Shown piece after piece: positions 1 through 7,768 of a stretch of DNA of 64,000 bases (its first letter is position 1; each line of letters begins with the position of its first letter). The notes under the pieces were generated by a model. That model had not been told where the DNA came from. It worked only from the letters and a program-made list of their open reading frames with translations, and did not search any database. A program made the position numbers and the translations under genes. The DNA is from Microbispora catharanthi (GTDB lineage Bacteria > Actinomycetota > Actinomycetes > Streptosporangiales > Streptosporangiaceae): contig NZ_VDMA02000011.1 of assembly GCF_006334915.2 (NCBI RefSeq), forward strand, positions 1 through 64,000. The letters run 5' to 3'.

Positions 1-106
1 TAGCGGCAGGGAAACACCCGGTTACATTCCGAACCCGGAAGTTAAGCCTGTCAGCGCCGATGGTACTGCACCGGGGACGGTGTGGGAGAGTAGGACACCG
101 CCGGAC
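1..106 (+). rRNA. rrf: 5S ribosomal RNA, 5' end cut by the window
   Basis: The first hundred or so bases match the conserved body of bacterial 5S rRNA, including the internal CCGAACCCGGAAGTTAAGC segment and the closing part around GGGAGAGTAGGACACCGCCGGAC. The first dozen or so bases of the molecule lie upstream of the window, so it is partial. It is the last gene of an rRNA operon, followed at once by a strong terminator. The 3' end is estimated from the usual 5S fold. Confidence 0.95.
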
Positions 107-117
107 AATCTTTGTGG

Positions 118-152
118 AGGGCCACCCCTGTTGGGGTGGCCCTTCCGCATTT
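118..152 (+). terminator. Intrinsic terminator of the rRNA operon
   Basis: Positions 118-128 pair perfectly with 133-143 (11 bp, GC-rich, TGTT loop), about 12 bases after the 5S end. The downstream tract is only weakly T-rich (CATTT). Confidence 0.85.
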
Positions 153-820
153 CCCGGGGGTTTCCCCCTGGGCGCCGGCGTGGAAGCGTCGGCTTGTGCG
201 GGTGCCACGGACGGCATGCGCGTGGTGTGATGGTGGTCTGGTGGGGTGCCCCGGTTGTGGTTGGCCGGGGTTTTCGCATGTCCAGGGGTTGCCAGCCGGC
301 ACCGATCCGGAACGCCGTCGGGAACGCCGTGGGGAATCCCCTGGGGATTGTGGTGCGGGGGCCGTACTCCAGTGGCGCGAACAACCCGGGGGAGCCGACT
401 TGGCCGGGGGCGCAAGCAGCGGCCCGGGAGGAGCGGAGCGGGCGGGAGGGAGGACCGCAGCGAAGGCCCAGCGGAGCGGGCTTCGCGAGGACCGGACCTC
501 CCGACCGGCGCAGTGACGTCCCAACCCCACCCCACCCGACCCCAACCTCACCGCCCCAACTTCACCGATGCCAACTTCACCGATGCCAACTTCACCGACT
601 CAACCCACCCGGCCACCACGCCCCACCACTCCCGCCGCGAGCGCGCGACGTCCCAACCCGCCCGGTCAAGGCCCTCACGCCCGGAGACTTCTCGTCCCAC
701 CGCAATCACGCCGCACACAATCACGCCCCACCGCGACACGTCGTCTGCCCGTGCGACCACCACGTGCTCGTATCACCCGCACCGCGTACCACCTCGTGAA
801 GGGTTGGCCAGGAGTTCCCG
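145..820. other. Long non-coding interval after the rRNA operon
   Basis: I see no convincing gene here. Open frames exist on both strands but have no Shine-Dalgarno site and low-complexity Pro/Arg/His-rich products. The only structured element is a 15-base tandem repeat (unit CCAACTTCACCGATG) at 556-570 and 571-585, with a third copy at 586-600 that differs in its last bases. One frame of the repeat would read NFTDA, resembling pentapeptide repeats, but nothing around it supports translation. Confidence 0.6.
556..600. repeat. 15-bp tandem repeat, three copies
   Basis: Unit CCAACTTCACCGATG is present twice exactly and once with the final bases changed to ACT. It lies in the non-coding stretch between the rRNA operon and folC. 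No function can be assigned. Confidence 0.8.
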
Positions 821-826
821 TACGCT
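821..826 (+). promoter_or_regulatory. Leaderless -10 element (TACGCT) of folC
   Basis: TACGCT is followed by exactly 7 bases and then the GTG start at 834. This TANNNT-N7-start spacing is the known actinobacterial arrangement in which transcription begins at the start codon. It explains the missing ribosome binding site. No strong -35 is evident. Confidence 0.5.
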
Positions 827-833
827 GAGGGTC

Positions 834-2147
834 GTGGAATATCGAGCCGTCGAGCAAGCGATCATGGCACGGGGAGTGGAGTGGGATTTCAGCCCCACTC
901 TTGACCGGATCACCGCGCTGATGGAGATCCTCGGCGACCCCCAGCACTCGTACAAGGTCGTTCATATCGCGGGCACCAACGGGAAGACGAGCACCGCGCG
1001 CATGGTCGAGGCTCTGCTGCGCGAGCGTAACCTGCGGGTGGGCCGTTACACGAGCCCTCATCTGCAGTCGATGCGCGAGCGCATCTCGATCGACGGCGAG
1101 CCCCTGTCGGAGGAGCGGTTCGTCGAGGTGTACCAGGACATCGCCCCCTACCTCGAGATGATCGACGCGAGGGTGGGCAAGCTGAGTTTCTTCGAGGTGC
1201 TGACGGCGATGGCGTTCGCCGCGTTCGCGGACGCTCCGGTGGACGTCGCCGTGGTCGAGACCGGCATGGGCGGCACCTGGGACGCGACGAACGTCGCCGA
1301 CGGAACGGTCGCCGTCATCACGCCCATTGCGCTCGATCACACGGACTATCTCGGTCCGGACATCGCGACGATCGCCGGTGAGAAGGCCGGCATCATCAAG
1401 CCGAAGGCGACGGCCATGCTGGCACAGCAGGCGCTGCCGGCCGCCGAGGTGCTGATGCGGCGCGCGGCCGAGGTCGGTGCGGTGGTCGCCCGCGAAGGGC
1501 TGGAGTTCGGGGTGCTGCATCGCGAGCTCGCCATGGGCGGCCAGATGCTGCAGCTCAGGGGCTTGAAAGGCGTATACGAGGACGTGTTCCTGCCGTTGTA
1601 CGGCGCGCACCAGGCGGGCAACGCCGCGGGCGCCCTGGCCGCCGTGGAGGCGCTGACGGCCGGCGACGACCCGCTGGGTGACGAGGTCGTACGGCAGGCC
1701 TTCGCCCAGGTGAGCAGCCCCGGGCGGCTGGAGATCGTACGGCGGGGCCCGACCGTCCTGATCGACGCGGCGCACAATCCCGCGGGCATGGAGGCCACGG
1801 TCGAGGCCCTGACCGAGGCGTTCGGGTTCACCCGGCTCGTCGCCGTGATGGCCGTGATGGCGGACAAGGACGTGGACACGATTTTGGACCTGCTGGAACC
1901 GGTGGCCGAGGAGATCGTGGTCACCCGCAACTCCTCTCCCCGCTCGCTGAGCCCGGACGACCTCGCGGCCCGGGCGGAGGCCGTCTTCGGCCAGGATCGC
2001 GTCCACATCGAGGACCGGCTCGACGACGCCATCGACAGGGGCATCGCGCTGGCCGACCAGGGCGACGAGCTCGGCTCCGGCGTCCTCATCACCGGTTCGG
2101 TTGTGACCGCGGGCGACGCGCGCATCCTCTTCAAGGCCGCCAAGTGA
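834..2147 (+). CDS. folC: Bifunctional folylpolyglutamate synthase/dihydrofolate synthase
   Basis: The product (437 aa) is an ATP-dependent Mur-type ligase that adds glutamate to dihydropteroate or to reduced folates in the cytosol. The ATP loop GTNGKTS is at residues 47-53. The early motif RYTSPHL, the central ETGMGGTWDATN and the LIDAAHNPAG motif of the C-terminal domain are all present, and the length is normal for the family. The open frame extends far upstream into junk. The GTG at 834 is chosen because the protein begins where actinobacterial homologues do (VEYRAVEQAI...) and a leaderless -10 element sits 7 bases before it. ATG at 864 is the alternative. The gene overlaps the next by four bases (GTGA), so translation is coupled. 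Confidence 0.93.
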   Translation: MEYRAVEQAIMARGVEWDFSPTLDRITALMEILGDPQHSYKVVHIAGTNGKTSTARMVEALLRERNLRVGRYTSPHLQSMRERISIDGEPLSEERFVEVYQDIAPYLEMIDARVGKLSFFEVLTAMAFAAFADAPVDVAVVETGMGGTWDATNVADGTVAVITPIALDHTDYLGPDIATIAGEKAGIIKPKATAMLAQQALPAAEVLMRRAAEVGAVVAREGLEFGVLHRELAMGGQMLQLRGLKGVYEDVFLPLYGAHQAGNAAGALAAVEALTAGDDPLGDEVVRQAFAQVSSPGRLEIVRRGPTVLIDAAHNPAGMEATVEALTEAFGFTRLVAVMAVMADKDVDTILDLLEPVAEEIVVTRNSSPRSLSPDDLAARAEAVFGQDRVHIEDRLDDAIDRGIALADQGDELGSGVLITGSVVTAGDARILFKAAK

Positions 2148-2494
2148 ACAGCGTCGTGTTCGAGGTGACCCCCGGCATGCGCCGGCTCTGCGCGACCGTC
2201 CTCGGGATGCAGGCGATCGTCGTCGCGCTCATCAGCCCGGTCGCGATCACCATCAACCACGTGTCCACACCGCTCGCGCTGACCGTCGGACTCGGGCTGG
2301 CCGTCCTGTGCGTGATCGTCGCCGGCATGCTGAAGCGCCCGTATGCGTACATTGCGGGCACTTTGCTTGAAATCCTGACAATCGCCACAGGATTCCTGGT
2401 CCCGCTCATGTTCTTCCTCGGGGTGATCTTCGCCGCCCTGTGGATAACGGCCATCTTCGTCGCTCGCCGTGTCGAAGGGACGACGAAGCGCTAA
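2144..2494 (+). CDS. DUF4233 family membrane protein
   Basis: A 116-aa protein with about three hydrophobic segments (roughly residues 15-35, 45-65 and 75-105) and a basic C-terminus (VARRVEGTTKR). It matches the DUF4233 family as I know it, a small actinobacterial membrane protein found almost invariably directly after folC. Its biochemical role is unknown. The GTG start overlaps the folC stop (GTGA), implying translational coupling. Its fixed position next to folC and upstream of ndk suggests a housekeeping role, but nothing in the sequence identifies a substrate or partner. Confidence 0.85.
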   Translation: MNSVVFEVTPGMRRLCATVLGMQAIVVALISPVAITINHVSTPLALTVGLGLAVLCVIVAGMLKRPYAYIAGTLLEILTIATGFLVPLMFFLGVIFAALWITAIFVARRVEGTTKR

Positions 2495-2505
2495 AGTCGG
2501 CAACC

Positions 2506-4029
2506 ATGGCCGTCCCTCCCGTACCGCAGGCACGGACCGCCGTGCCGGTCCGTGCCGTGCGCGTCCCTCTGCTGGTCGACGTCGTCATCGGGCTGCTCAC
2601 CCTGGTGGCCCTTCCTCTCGCGCTCGTCGCCATCCCGAACACGATCTCCGTCGTGGCGGCGCTGCTGCCGCCGGGCGTGTCGCAGGTCGACATGATCCGC
2701 GCGCACGGCCTGGCGCTGCCCGCCATGCTGGTGACTGTGCCGCTCGCCGCGGTCGCGGTGCGCAGGTTCCGCGCGGCGCCGATCCTCGTGGCGGGGCTCA
2801 CGCTGCTCGCCCTCGCCGACGTCGCCGGGGGGTACACCGACACCGTCGCGCTCGTCGGCGTGCTGCGGGTGCTCCACGGGATCGGCGCGGGCATGCTCGT
2901 GCCGGCCACTCTGGTCGCGGTCGCCGAGCGTCCCCGGCACCGGGTGCTGCTGCCGATCTGGGCGGGCGCGCTCGCCGCCTCGCTGCTGTCGGCCCAGGCC
3001 CTCGCCCTGTGGGCGATCCGCGACGTGTCCTCCTGGAAGGTGACCCTCCAGCCGTACCCGCTGCTCACCGGGGTGGCGCTGGCCCTCGCCGCGGCATACC
3101 TGGTGCTTTGGATGATCTCCGGCGACGGCGCGACGCGGGCCGAGGGGGAGATCCTGCCCGCGGGCCGGCCGACGTCGGTGGAGCGCGGGCGGCTCGCGCT
3201 GGCCATCGTGCCCGCCGCGGCCATCGCGGTGCTGGGCGTCGGGATCACCTTCGACTGGCCGCCGCGCCTGGTCGTCGTCGCCGCGGCGGTCGTGGTGGTG
3301 GCGATGCTGGCCCTCGCGGCGCTCGGCACGTTCGAGGGGCCCGGCGGCCGTACGCTCGCCTTCGTCAACGTCGCGGTGGGGCTGGTGGTGCTGCCGACCG
3401 CCGCGCAGATGACCTACATCGAGCTCGGCGGCCCTCTGGGCGGTCCCGGCCTCAAGGGCCTGTGGGTGCCGTTCCTGGTGGCCGCGGTGACCGCGCTCGT
3501 GGGCGCCGTCCTCACGGGGCGGGCACCCGAGGCGCTCGCGGCCCGGATGACGGTCCTCGGTCTCGCGGCCGTCGTCGCGGGGCTGGCCGCGATCAGGCTG
3601 CTGGTCCCGGCGCCGTCGGGCACGCCGCTGGTGGTGCCGTTCGTCCTGCTGGCCGCCGGGTCGGCGGTGGCGTTGGTCGGCGCCTTCCGCACGGCGGGCC
3701 TCGGATCGGCGATGCTGGGGCTGTCGCTGTGCTTCCCGGCCGTGCTCGCGGGCTTCCTGCTCGGCACCGGCATCCAGGTGAACCGGCTGCGCGACGCCGC
3801 GGAGACCGCGCAGGGCGATGGGAACGCCCTGGTCGACGGGTTCATCGACGCGCTGCACATATGGGCGCTCGTCGGTGGGTTCGTCGTGGTCGGAGTGATC
3901 GTGCTTTCCTCCGTCCTGACCCGCCGGGCCGCCGCCGCGTCGGCGGACGGTGAGGTGGTGATCCCCGCGCCGACCCCCTCGCCGGAGGAGGACGACAGCG
4001 TCCCCAGGGACGCCGGCCCCACACACTGA
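2506..4029 (+). CDS. MFS-type multi-span membrane transporter
   Basis: The 507-aa product consists almost wholly of hydrophobic helices (I estimate 12-14) with a short hydrophilic loop near residues 205-220 and a charged acidic C-terminal tail. The early part has the MFS look: a first helix, then AVAVRRFRAAPILVAG and RVLHGIGAGMLVPATLVAVAERPR, which resembles the DHA2/14-TM motif region. The start is ATG 2506 because the longer frame reads through the preceding gene. The substrate cannot be predicted. It lies 11 bases after the DUF4233 gene and may share its transcript. Similar MFS-like genes often lie between folC and ndk in related actinomycetes. Confidence 0.75.
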   Translation: MAVPPVPQARTAVPVRAVRVPLLVDVVIGLLTLVALPLALVAIPNTISVVAALLPPGVSQVDMIRAHGLALPAMLVTVPLAAVAVRRFRAAPILVAGLTLLALADVAGGYTDTVALVGVLRVLHGIGAGMLVPATLVAVAERPRHRVLLPIWAGALAASLLSAQALALWAIRDVSSWKVTLQPYPLLTGVALALAAAYLVLWMISGDGATRAEGEILPAGRPTSVERGRLALAIVPAAAIAVLGVGITFDWPPRLVVVAAAVVVVAMLALAALGTFEGPGGRTLAFVNVAVGLVVLPTAAQMTYIELGGPLGGPGLKGLWVPFLVAAVTALVGAVLTGRAPEALAARMTVLGLAAVVAGLAAIRLLVPAPSGTPLVVPFVLLAAGSAVALVGAFRTAGLGSAMLGLSLCFPAVLAGFLLGTGIQVNRLRDAAETAQGDGNALVDGFIDALHIWALVGGFVVVGVIVLSSVLTRRAAAASADGEVVIPAPTPSPEEDDSVPRDAGPTH

Positions 4030-4304
4030 CACCGCGCCGCACATCGACACCGCCGCGCACACCGCCGTGCACAGGGACGCCGTCCCGGACGCTCCGCTCC
4101 GGCAGCCACAGATCCGCCGCCACAGACCCGGCGCCACAGACCCGGCGACAACCGGACTCGTCCGATCGGAGCGGCGTTCCCGGACCGGTAAGCTGCCGTT
4201 GCGTCGGAGCTTCCCAGCCGAAGCTCCCCAGGCGCTGACGAGTGGGCCCGCGATCCGCCGGGCCACCGTGTACGGCGAGTCAAACGACCTTAGGAGAAAA
4301 GACC
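4030..4304 (+). promoter_or_regulatory. ndk upstream region with possible promoter and inverted repeat
   Basis: This 275-base gap has no gene. It holds two tandem copies of a 14-mer (CGCCACAGACCCGG) at 4118-4145. A plausible ndk promoter has -10 TAAGCT at 4189-4194 and a weak -35 TCGGAG at 4166-4171. An 8-bp inverted repeat (GGAGCTTC at 4206-4213, GAAGCTCC at 4220-4227) would lie in the 5' leader. A clear Shine-Dalgarno AGGAG sits at 4292-4296. The promoter call is tentative. Confidence 0.4.
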
Positions 4305-4715
4305 GTGTCCGAGCGTACGCTTGTCCTGATCAAGCCCGACGGGGTCCGTCGCGGCCTCATCGGGGACGTCATCGGCCGCATCGAGCGCAAGGGCCTCAAG
4401 ATCGTGGCGATGGACCTGCGCACGCTCGACGCCGAGACGGCCAAGGCCCACTACGCCGAGCACTCCGAGCGTCCGTTCTTCGGCGAGCTGGTGGAGTTCA
4501 TCACCGGCGGCCCGCTGGTCGCGATGGTGCTCGAGGGCCCCCGGGCCGTCGAGGCGTTCCGCGCCCTGGCCGGCCTGACCGACCCGGTGAAGTCCGCACC
4601 CGGCACCATCCGTGGCGACCACGCCCTGGAGATCGGTGAGAACGTCGTCCACGGCTCCGATTCGCCGGAGTCCGCCGCCCGGGAAATCAAGATTTTCTTT
4701 CCGGACCGTTTCTAG
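4305..4715 (+). CDS. ndk: Nucleoside diphosphate kinase
   Basis: The 136-aa protein transfers the gamma phosphate of ATP to other nucleoside diphosphates through a phospho-histidine, balancing NTP and dNTP pools. The N-terminal [15 protein letters not shown] motif, the ERPFFGELV segment and the active-site loop NVVHGSDS with catalytic His116 are all visible, and the length is standard. The GTG start is fixed by AGGAG at 4292-4296, eight bases upstream. The usual GDFG-like stretch reads GDHALEIG here, a mild variation. The gene has its own promoter region and terminator, so it is probably monocistronic. Confidence 0.97.
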   Translation: MSERTLVLIKPDGVRRGLIGDVIGRIERKGLKIVAMDLRTLDAETAKAHYAEHSERPFFGELVEFITGGPLVAMVLEGPRAVEAFRALAGLTDPVKSAPGTIRGDHALEIGENVVHGSDSPESAAREIKIFFPDRF

Positions 4716-4723
4716 TCCTTGCC

Positions 4724-4766
4724 ACACGAGAGGCCCCGGTTTAAACCGGGGCCTCTCGTGTTTTTC
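4724..4766 (+). terminator. Strong intrinsic terminator after ndk
   Basis: Positions 4724-4742 and 4743-4761 form a perfect 19-bp inverted repeat centred on TTTAAA and followed by a T run (4761-4765). It begins 9 bases after the ndk stop. Confidence 0.95.
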
Positions 4767-4852
4767 CAGGTGGTGACCGAGCTTAGGTCGGGGGACAGCG
4801 GTTTTTCCGGGGGCTTGAGAGCTCGATGTGCCCAGTCATGAGCACGTGCCGT

Positions 4853-4858
4853 TACGAT
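4853..4858 (+). promoter_or_regulatory. Possible mreB promoter -10 (TACGAT)
   Basis: TACGAT lies about 77 bases before mreB in the only gap between the ndk terminator and the mre cluster. The corresponding -35 near 4829-4834 (TGCCCA) is weak, so this is a candidate only. Confidence 0.3.
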
Positions 4859-4915
4859 TCGAATGCGATGCGTCATCCCGCACTCCCGCTGAACCCGGTA
4901 ACCGCTAACCACCTG

Positions 4916-4930
4916 AAGGAAGGCTTCCTT
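4916..4930 (+). promoter_or_regulatory. Inverted repeat containing the mreB Shine-Dalgarno
   Basis: AAGGAAG at 4916-4922 is the complement of CTTCCTT at 4924-4930 with one base between, five bases before the mreB ATG. The left arm is the apparent ribosome binding site, so folding would mask it. Whether so tight a hairpin forms in RNA is uncertain. Confidence 0.5.
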
Positions 4931-4934
4931 CCGC

Positions 4935-5966
4935 ATGGGCAGCAAGCTGACATTCCTGGGCCGTGACATGGCTGTCGACCTTGGCACGGCGAACACTCTC
5001 GTCTACGTCCGAGGGCGCGGCATCGTCCTGAACGAGCCGTCCGTCGTCGCCATCAACGTCACGACAGGAAAGATCGTGGCAGTTGGGATAGAAGCGAAGC
5101 GGATGATCGGGCGGACGCCCGGAAACATCGTCGCGATCCGTCCCCTGAGGGACGGTGTCATCGCGGATTTCGATGTGACCGAGCGAATGCTGCGGTATTT
5201 CATCCAGAAGATCCACAAACGGCGGCACTTCGTGCGCCCGCGCATCATCGTGGCCGTGCCGAGTGGCATCACCGCTGTGGAGCAACGCGCTGTGAAGGAA
5301 GCGGGCTACCAGGCCGGGGCCCGCCGCGTGTACATCATCGAGGAACCGATGGCGGCCGCGATCGGAGCCGGCCTGCCGGTCCACGAGCCGACCGGGAACA
5401 TGGTCGTCGACATCGGCGGCGGCACCACCGAGGTGGCCATCATCTCGATGGGCGGCATTGTGACCAGCCAGTCGATCCGCGTCGGGGGCGACGAACTCGA
5501 CCAGGCGGTCATCGCCTTCACCAAGAAGGAGTACTCGCTGATGCTGGGCGAGCGCACGGCGGAGGAGGTCAAGATCGCCGTCGGGTCCGCCTGCGTCACG
5601 GGCGAGGACTTCCACGCCGAGGTGCGCGGCCGCGACCTGGTCAGCGGCCTGCCGAAAACGGTCGTCATCAGCGCCGAGGAGATCCGCCGGTCGATCGCCG
5701 AGCCGGTCAACGCGATCGTCGACGCGGTGAAGTCGACGCTGGACAAGTGCCCGCCGGAGCTCTCCGGTGACCTCATGGACCGGGGGATCGCCGTGACCGG
5801 TGGCGGCGCCCTGTTGCGCGGCATGGTCGACCGATTGCGCGAGGAGACCGGCATGCCGGTCCACCTGGCCGAGAACGCGCTCGACTCGGTCGCGCTCGGC
5901 TCCGGGCGATGCGTGGAGGACTTTGAAGCCCTCCAGCAGGTGCTCGTGCCGGAGCCCCGCAACTAA
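4935..5966 (+). CDS. mreB: Rod-shape determining protein MreB (actin homologue)
   Basis: A 343-aa actin-fold ATPase that polymerises under the membrane and organises the lateral wall elongation machinery. The phosphate-1 motif [19 protein letters not shown] (residues 11-29), the phosphate-2 motif [13 protein letters not shown] and the C-terminal adenosine motif [11 protein letters not shown] are intact. The length is standard. AAGGAAG lies just before the ATG, within an inverted repeat. It is the first gene of mreB-mreC-mreD-mrdA-rodA, with only eight bases before mreC, so the five are likely one operon. In mycelial actinomycetes MreB often serves spore-wall rather than hyphal-tip synthesis. 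That is family knowledge, not something the sequence shows. Confidence 0.98.
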   Translation: MGSKLTFLGRDMAVDLGTANTLVYVRGRGIVLNEPSVVAINVTTGKIVAVGIEAKRMIGRTPGNIVAIRPLRDGVIADFDVTERMLRYFIQKIHKRRHFVRPRIIVAVPSGITAVEQRAVKEAGYQAGARRVYIIEEPMAAAIGAGLPVHEPTGNMVVDIGGGTTEVAIISMGGIVTSQSIRVGGDELDQAVIAFTKKEYSLMLGERTAEEVKIAVGSACVTGEDFHAEVRGRDLVSGLPKTVVISAEEIRRSIAEPVNAIVDAVKSTLDKCPPELSGDLMDRGIAVTGGGALLRGMVDRLREETGMPVHLAENALDSVALGSGRCVEDFEALQQVLVPEPRN

Positions 5967-5974
5967 GGAGCGTC

Positions 5975-7246
5975 ATGAGAGACACCCGCCGCGCCCGTCT
6001 CATGCTCGGACTCCTCCTCGCCGTGGCGCTGATCCTCATCACGGTGGATCACCGGGCCGGGAACAACCACGTCCTCGGCCCGGTGCGCGACTTCGCGGGC
6101 GCCGTGTTCGGGAAAGTCGAGCGCGTCGGCGCCGCCGTCACGCGGCCGATCACCGGATTCGTCGGCATGCTGCGCGACGCGCCCTCCGCGCAGCGCGCCA
6201 TCGCCGACCTGCGCAAGGAGAACGCGCGGCTACGGGACGAGGTGTCGGCGCAGCGGCTCGACAAGGGGCGGGCCGAGAAGCTGGACCGCATGCTCGGGCT
6301 GGCGGGGCTCGGCCGCTACCGCATCGTGCCGGCCCAGGTCGTCGCGCGGCGTACGGTGGCAGGTTTCGAGGACACGATCGAGATCGACGCCGGCACCGGC
6401 GACGGGATCCGGCCCGACATGACGGTGCTCAGCGATGCCGGGCTGGTCGGCCGCGTCGTCCAGACAGGCCCGGCCGGCTCGACGGTGGCCCTGCTGACCG
6501 ACCCGGCTCTATCGGCCGGGGCCAGGCTGGAGGGTGGCAACGAGCTGGGTGTCGTGAGCGGCCTCGGCGAGGCGGGCGGCGGCGGCAACCTCGTCAGGTT
6601 CCGCCTGCTCGACTCCACCGTGCCGATCGGCGTGGGCCGCCGGATCGTCTCGTTCGGTTCTCAGCAGAGCAAGCCGTACGTGCCGGGAGTGCCGATCGGC
6701 GTGGTCGAGCGGGTGGACAACACGCCGGGTGATGTGACCAGGACGGCCTACGCGCGGCCCTTCACCGACTTCTCCTCGCTGGATGTCGTCGGCGTGGTGG
6801 TCGCGGCGCCGAAGCGTGATCCGCGCGACGCGGTGCTGCCGCCGAAGCCGCCGCCGCCGAAGCCGCCGCGCGAGGACCAGCGGCGCGGCGACGACGGCCG
6901 CGGACAGGGGCGCGCCTCGCTGGAGGCCGAGTGGGGGCTCGGCGACCGGGGCCGCGCCGCGGGCGACGAGTCGCGGGCCACGACCGAGCGGCAGACGCGC
7001 GAGGCCCGGCCCGAGGCCGCGCGGGAGCGGCGCGGCCGGCACGGCACGCAGGCCGTGGACGGGGAGCAGTACACCCAAGACCAGTACACCCAAGCCCAAG
7101 ACCAGTACACCCGGGAGCAGCACGCCCAGGAGCAGCACGCCCAGGAGCCGCCCGCCGCCCGTGAACGGCCCGCCGCCGACGAGCCGCGCAACGCGCCTCG
7201 GCAGCACGACGGCGCCGCGGACGACGGCCGCGGTGGGAGGAACTGA
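5975..7246 (+). CDS. mreC: Rod-shape determining protein MreC with long repetitive C-terminal tail
   Basis: The 423-aa membrane-anchored protein links MreB to the wall synthases RodA and PBP2. It has an N-terminal transmembrane helix (about 9-23), a coiled-coil segment (about 70-100, ADLRKENARLRDEVSAQRL) and the beta-rich MreC core to about residue 280 (ending FSSLDVVGVVV). It then carries a hydrophilic tail of some 140 residues: a PPKPPPPKPP run, an Arg/Asp/Glu/Gly-rich stretch, and near-repeats of QYTQ and QHAQE encoded at about 7065-7150. The core is of normal length; the tail is extra. AAGGAG lies five bases before the ATG. The stop is three bases before mreD. Confidence 0.95.
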   Translation: MRDTRRARLMLGLLLAVALILITVDHRAGNNHVLGPVRDFAGAVFGKVERVGAAVTRPITGFVGMLRDAPSAQRAIADLRKENARLRDEVSAQRLDKGRAEKLDRMLGLAGLGRYRIVPAQVVARRTVAGFEDTIEIDAGTGDGIRPDMTVLSDAGLVGRVVQTGPAGSTVALLTDPALSAGARLEGGNELGVVSGLGEAGGGGNLVRFRLLDSTVPIGVGRRIVSFGSQQSKPYVPGVPIGVVERVDNTPGDVTRTAYARPFTDFSSLDVVGVVVAAPKRDPRDAVLPPKPPPPKPPREDQRRGDDGRGQGRASLEAEWGLGDRGRAAGDESRATTERQTREARPEAARERRGRHGTQAVDGEQYTQDQYTQAQDQYTREQHAQEQHAQEPPAARERPAADEPRNAPRQHDGAADDGRGGRN

Positions 7247-7249
7247 CCG

Positions 7250-7768
7250 ATGGCCCGCAACCTCCTCGCCGCGTTGCTGCTCTTCGTTGCTCTGGTGCTC
7301 CAGGTCAGCGTGGTCAACCGGCTGTTGTTCTCCTGGGCGCCCGACCTGGTGCTGTTGACGGTCGCCGCGCTCGCCACCAGGCGCGGGCCCGTGCCGGGTG
7401 CGGTGATCGGCTTCTGCGGAGGGCTCGCCTACGACCTGCTGCCCCCCTCCAACCACACGCTGGGCCAGTACGCGCTGGTGCTGTGCGCCCTCGGCTACGC
7501 GGCCGGGCGTGTGGGAGAGCGGGTGCCGCTGCCCGCGGTGGCGGCGTGCGCCGTGGTCGCGCCCGGCATGCTGGCGGGTCTGGGCGCGCTGATCGGCGCC
7601 CCGGGGGTCACCTGGCCGGTGCTGGCCACGGCATGGCCCCGGGCCGCGATCTGCAATCTCGTGGCCGCTCCGCTGGTGCTCTGGGCGGTCAAGGTCACGC
7701 ACGGCGGCCACCGCAGGCGCGCCGGTGGTGGCGAGCTCGTGCCGAGTTGGAGACGGGGGACGGCATGA
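7250..7768 (+). CDS. mreD: Rod-shape determining protein MreD
   Basis: A 172-aa integral membrane protein with five or so hydrophobic helices that acts with MreC and RodA/PBP2 in wall elongation. Its early RLLFSWAPDLVLLTVAALATRRGPVPGAVIGFCGGLAYDLLPP is the family signature region (PDL...G...GF..GL..D). It begins four bases after mreC ends, with GGAGG just upstream, and its stop overlaps the start of the PBP gene (ATGA). Length is normal for MreD. Confidence 0.93.
   Translation: MARNLLAALLLFVALVLQVSVVNRLLFSWAPDLVLLTVAALATRRGPVPGAVIGFCGGLAYDLLPPSNHTLGQYALVLCALGYAAGRVGERVPLPAVAACAVVAPGMLAGLGALIGAPGVTWPVLATAWPRAAICNLVAAPLVLWAVKVTHGGHRRRAGGGELVPSWRRGTA

Noticed and set aside
246..833. An N-terminal extension of folC with pentapeptide-like NFTDA repeats
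   Set aside because: No ribosome binding site, low-complexity sequence, and the FolC family starts near 834, where a leaderless -10 element lies.
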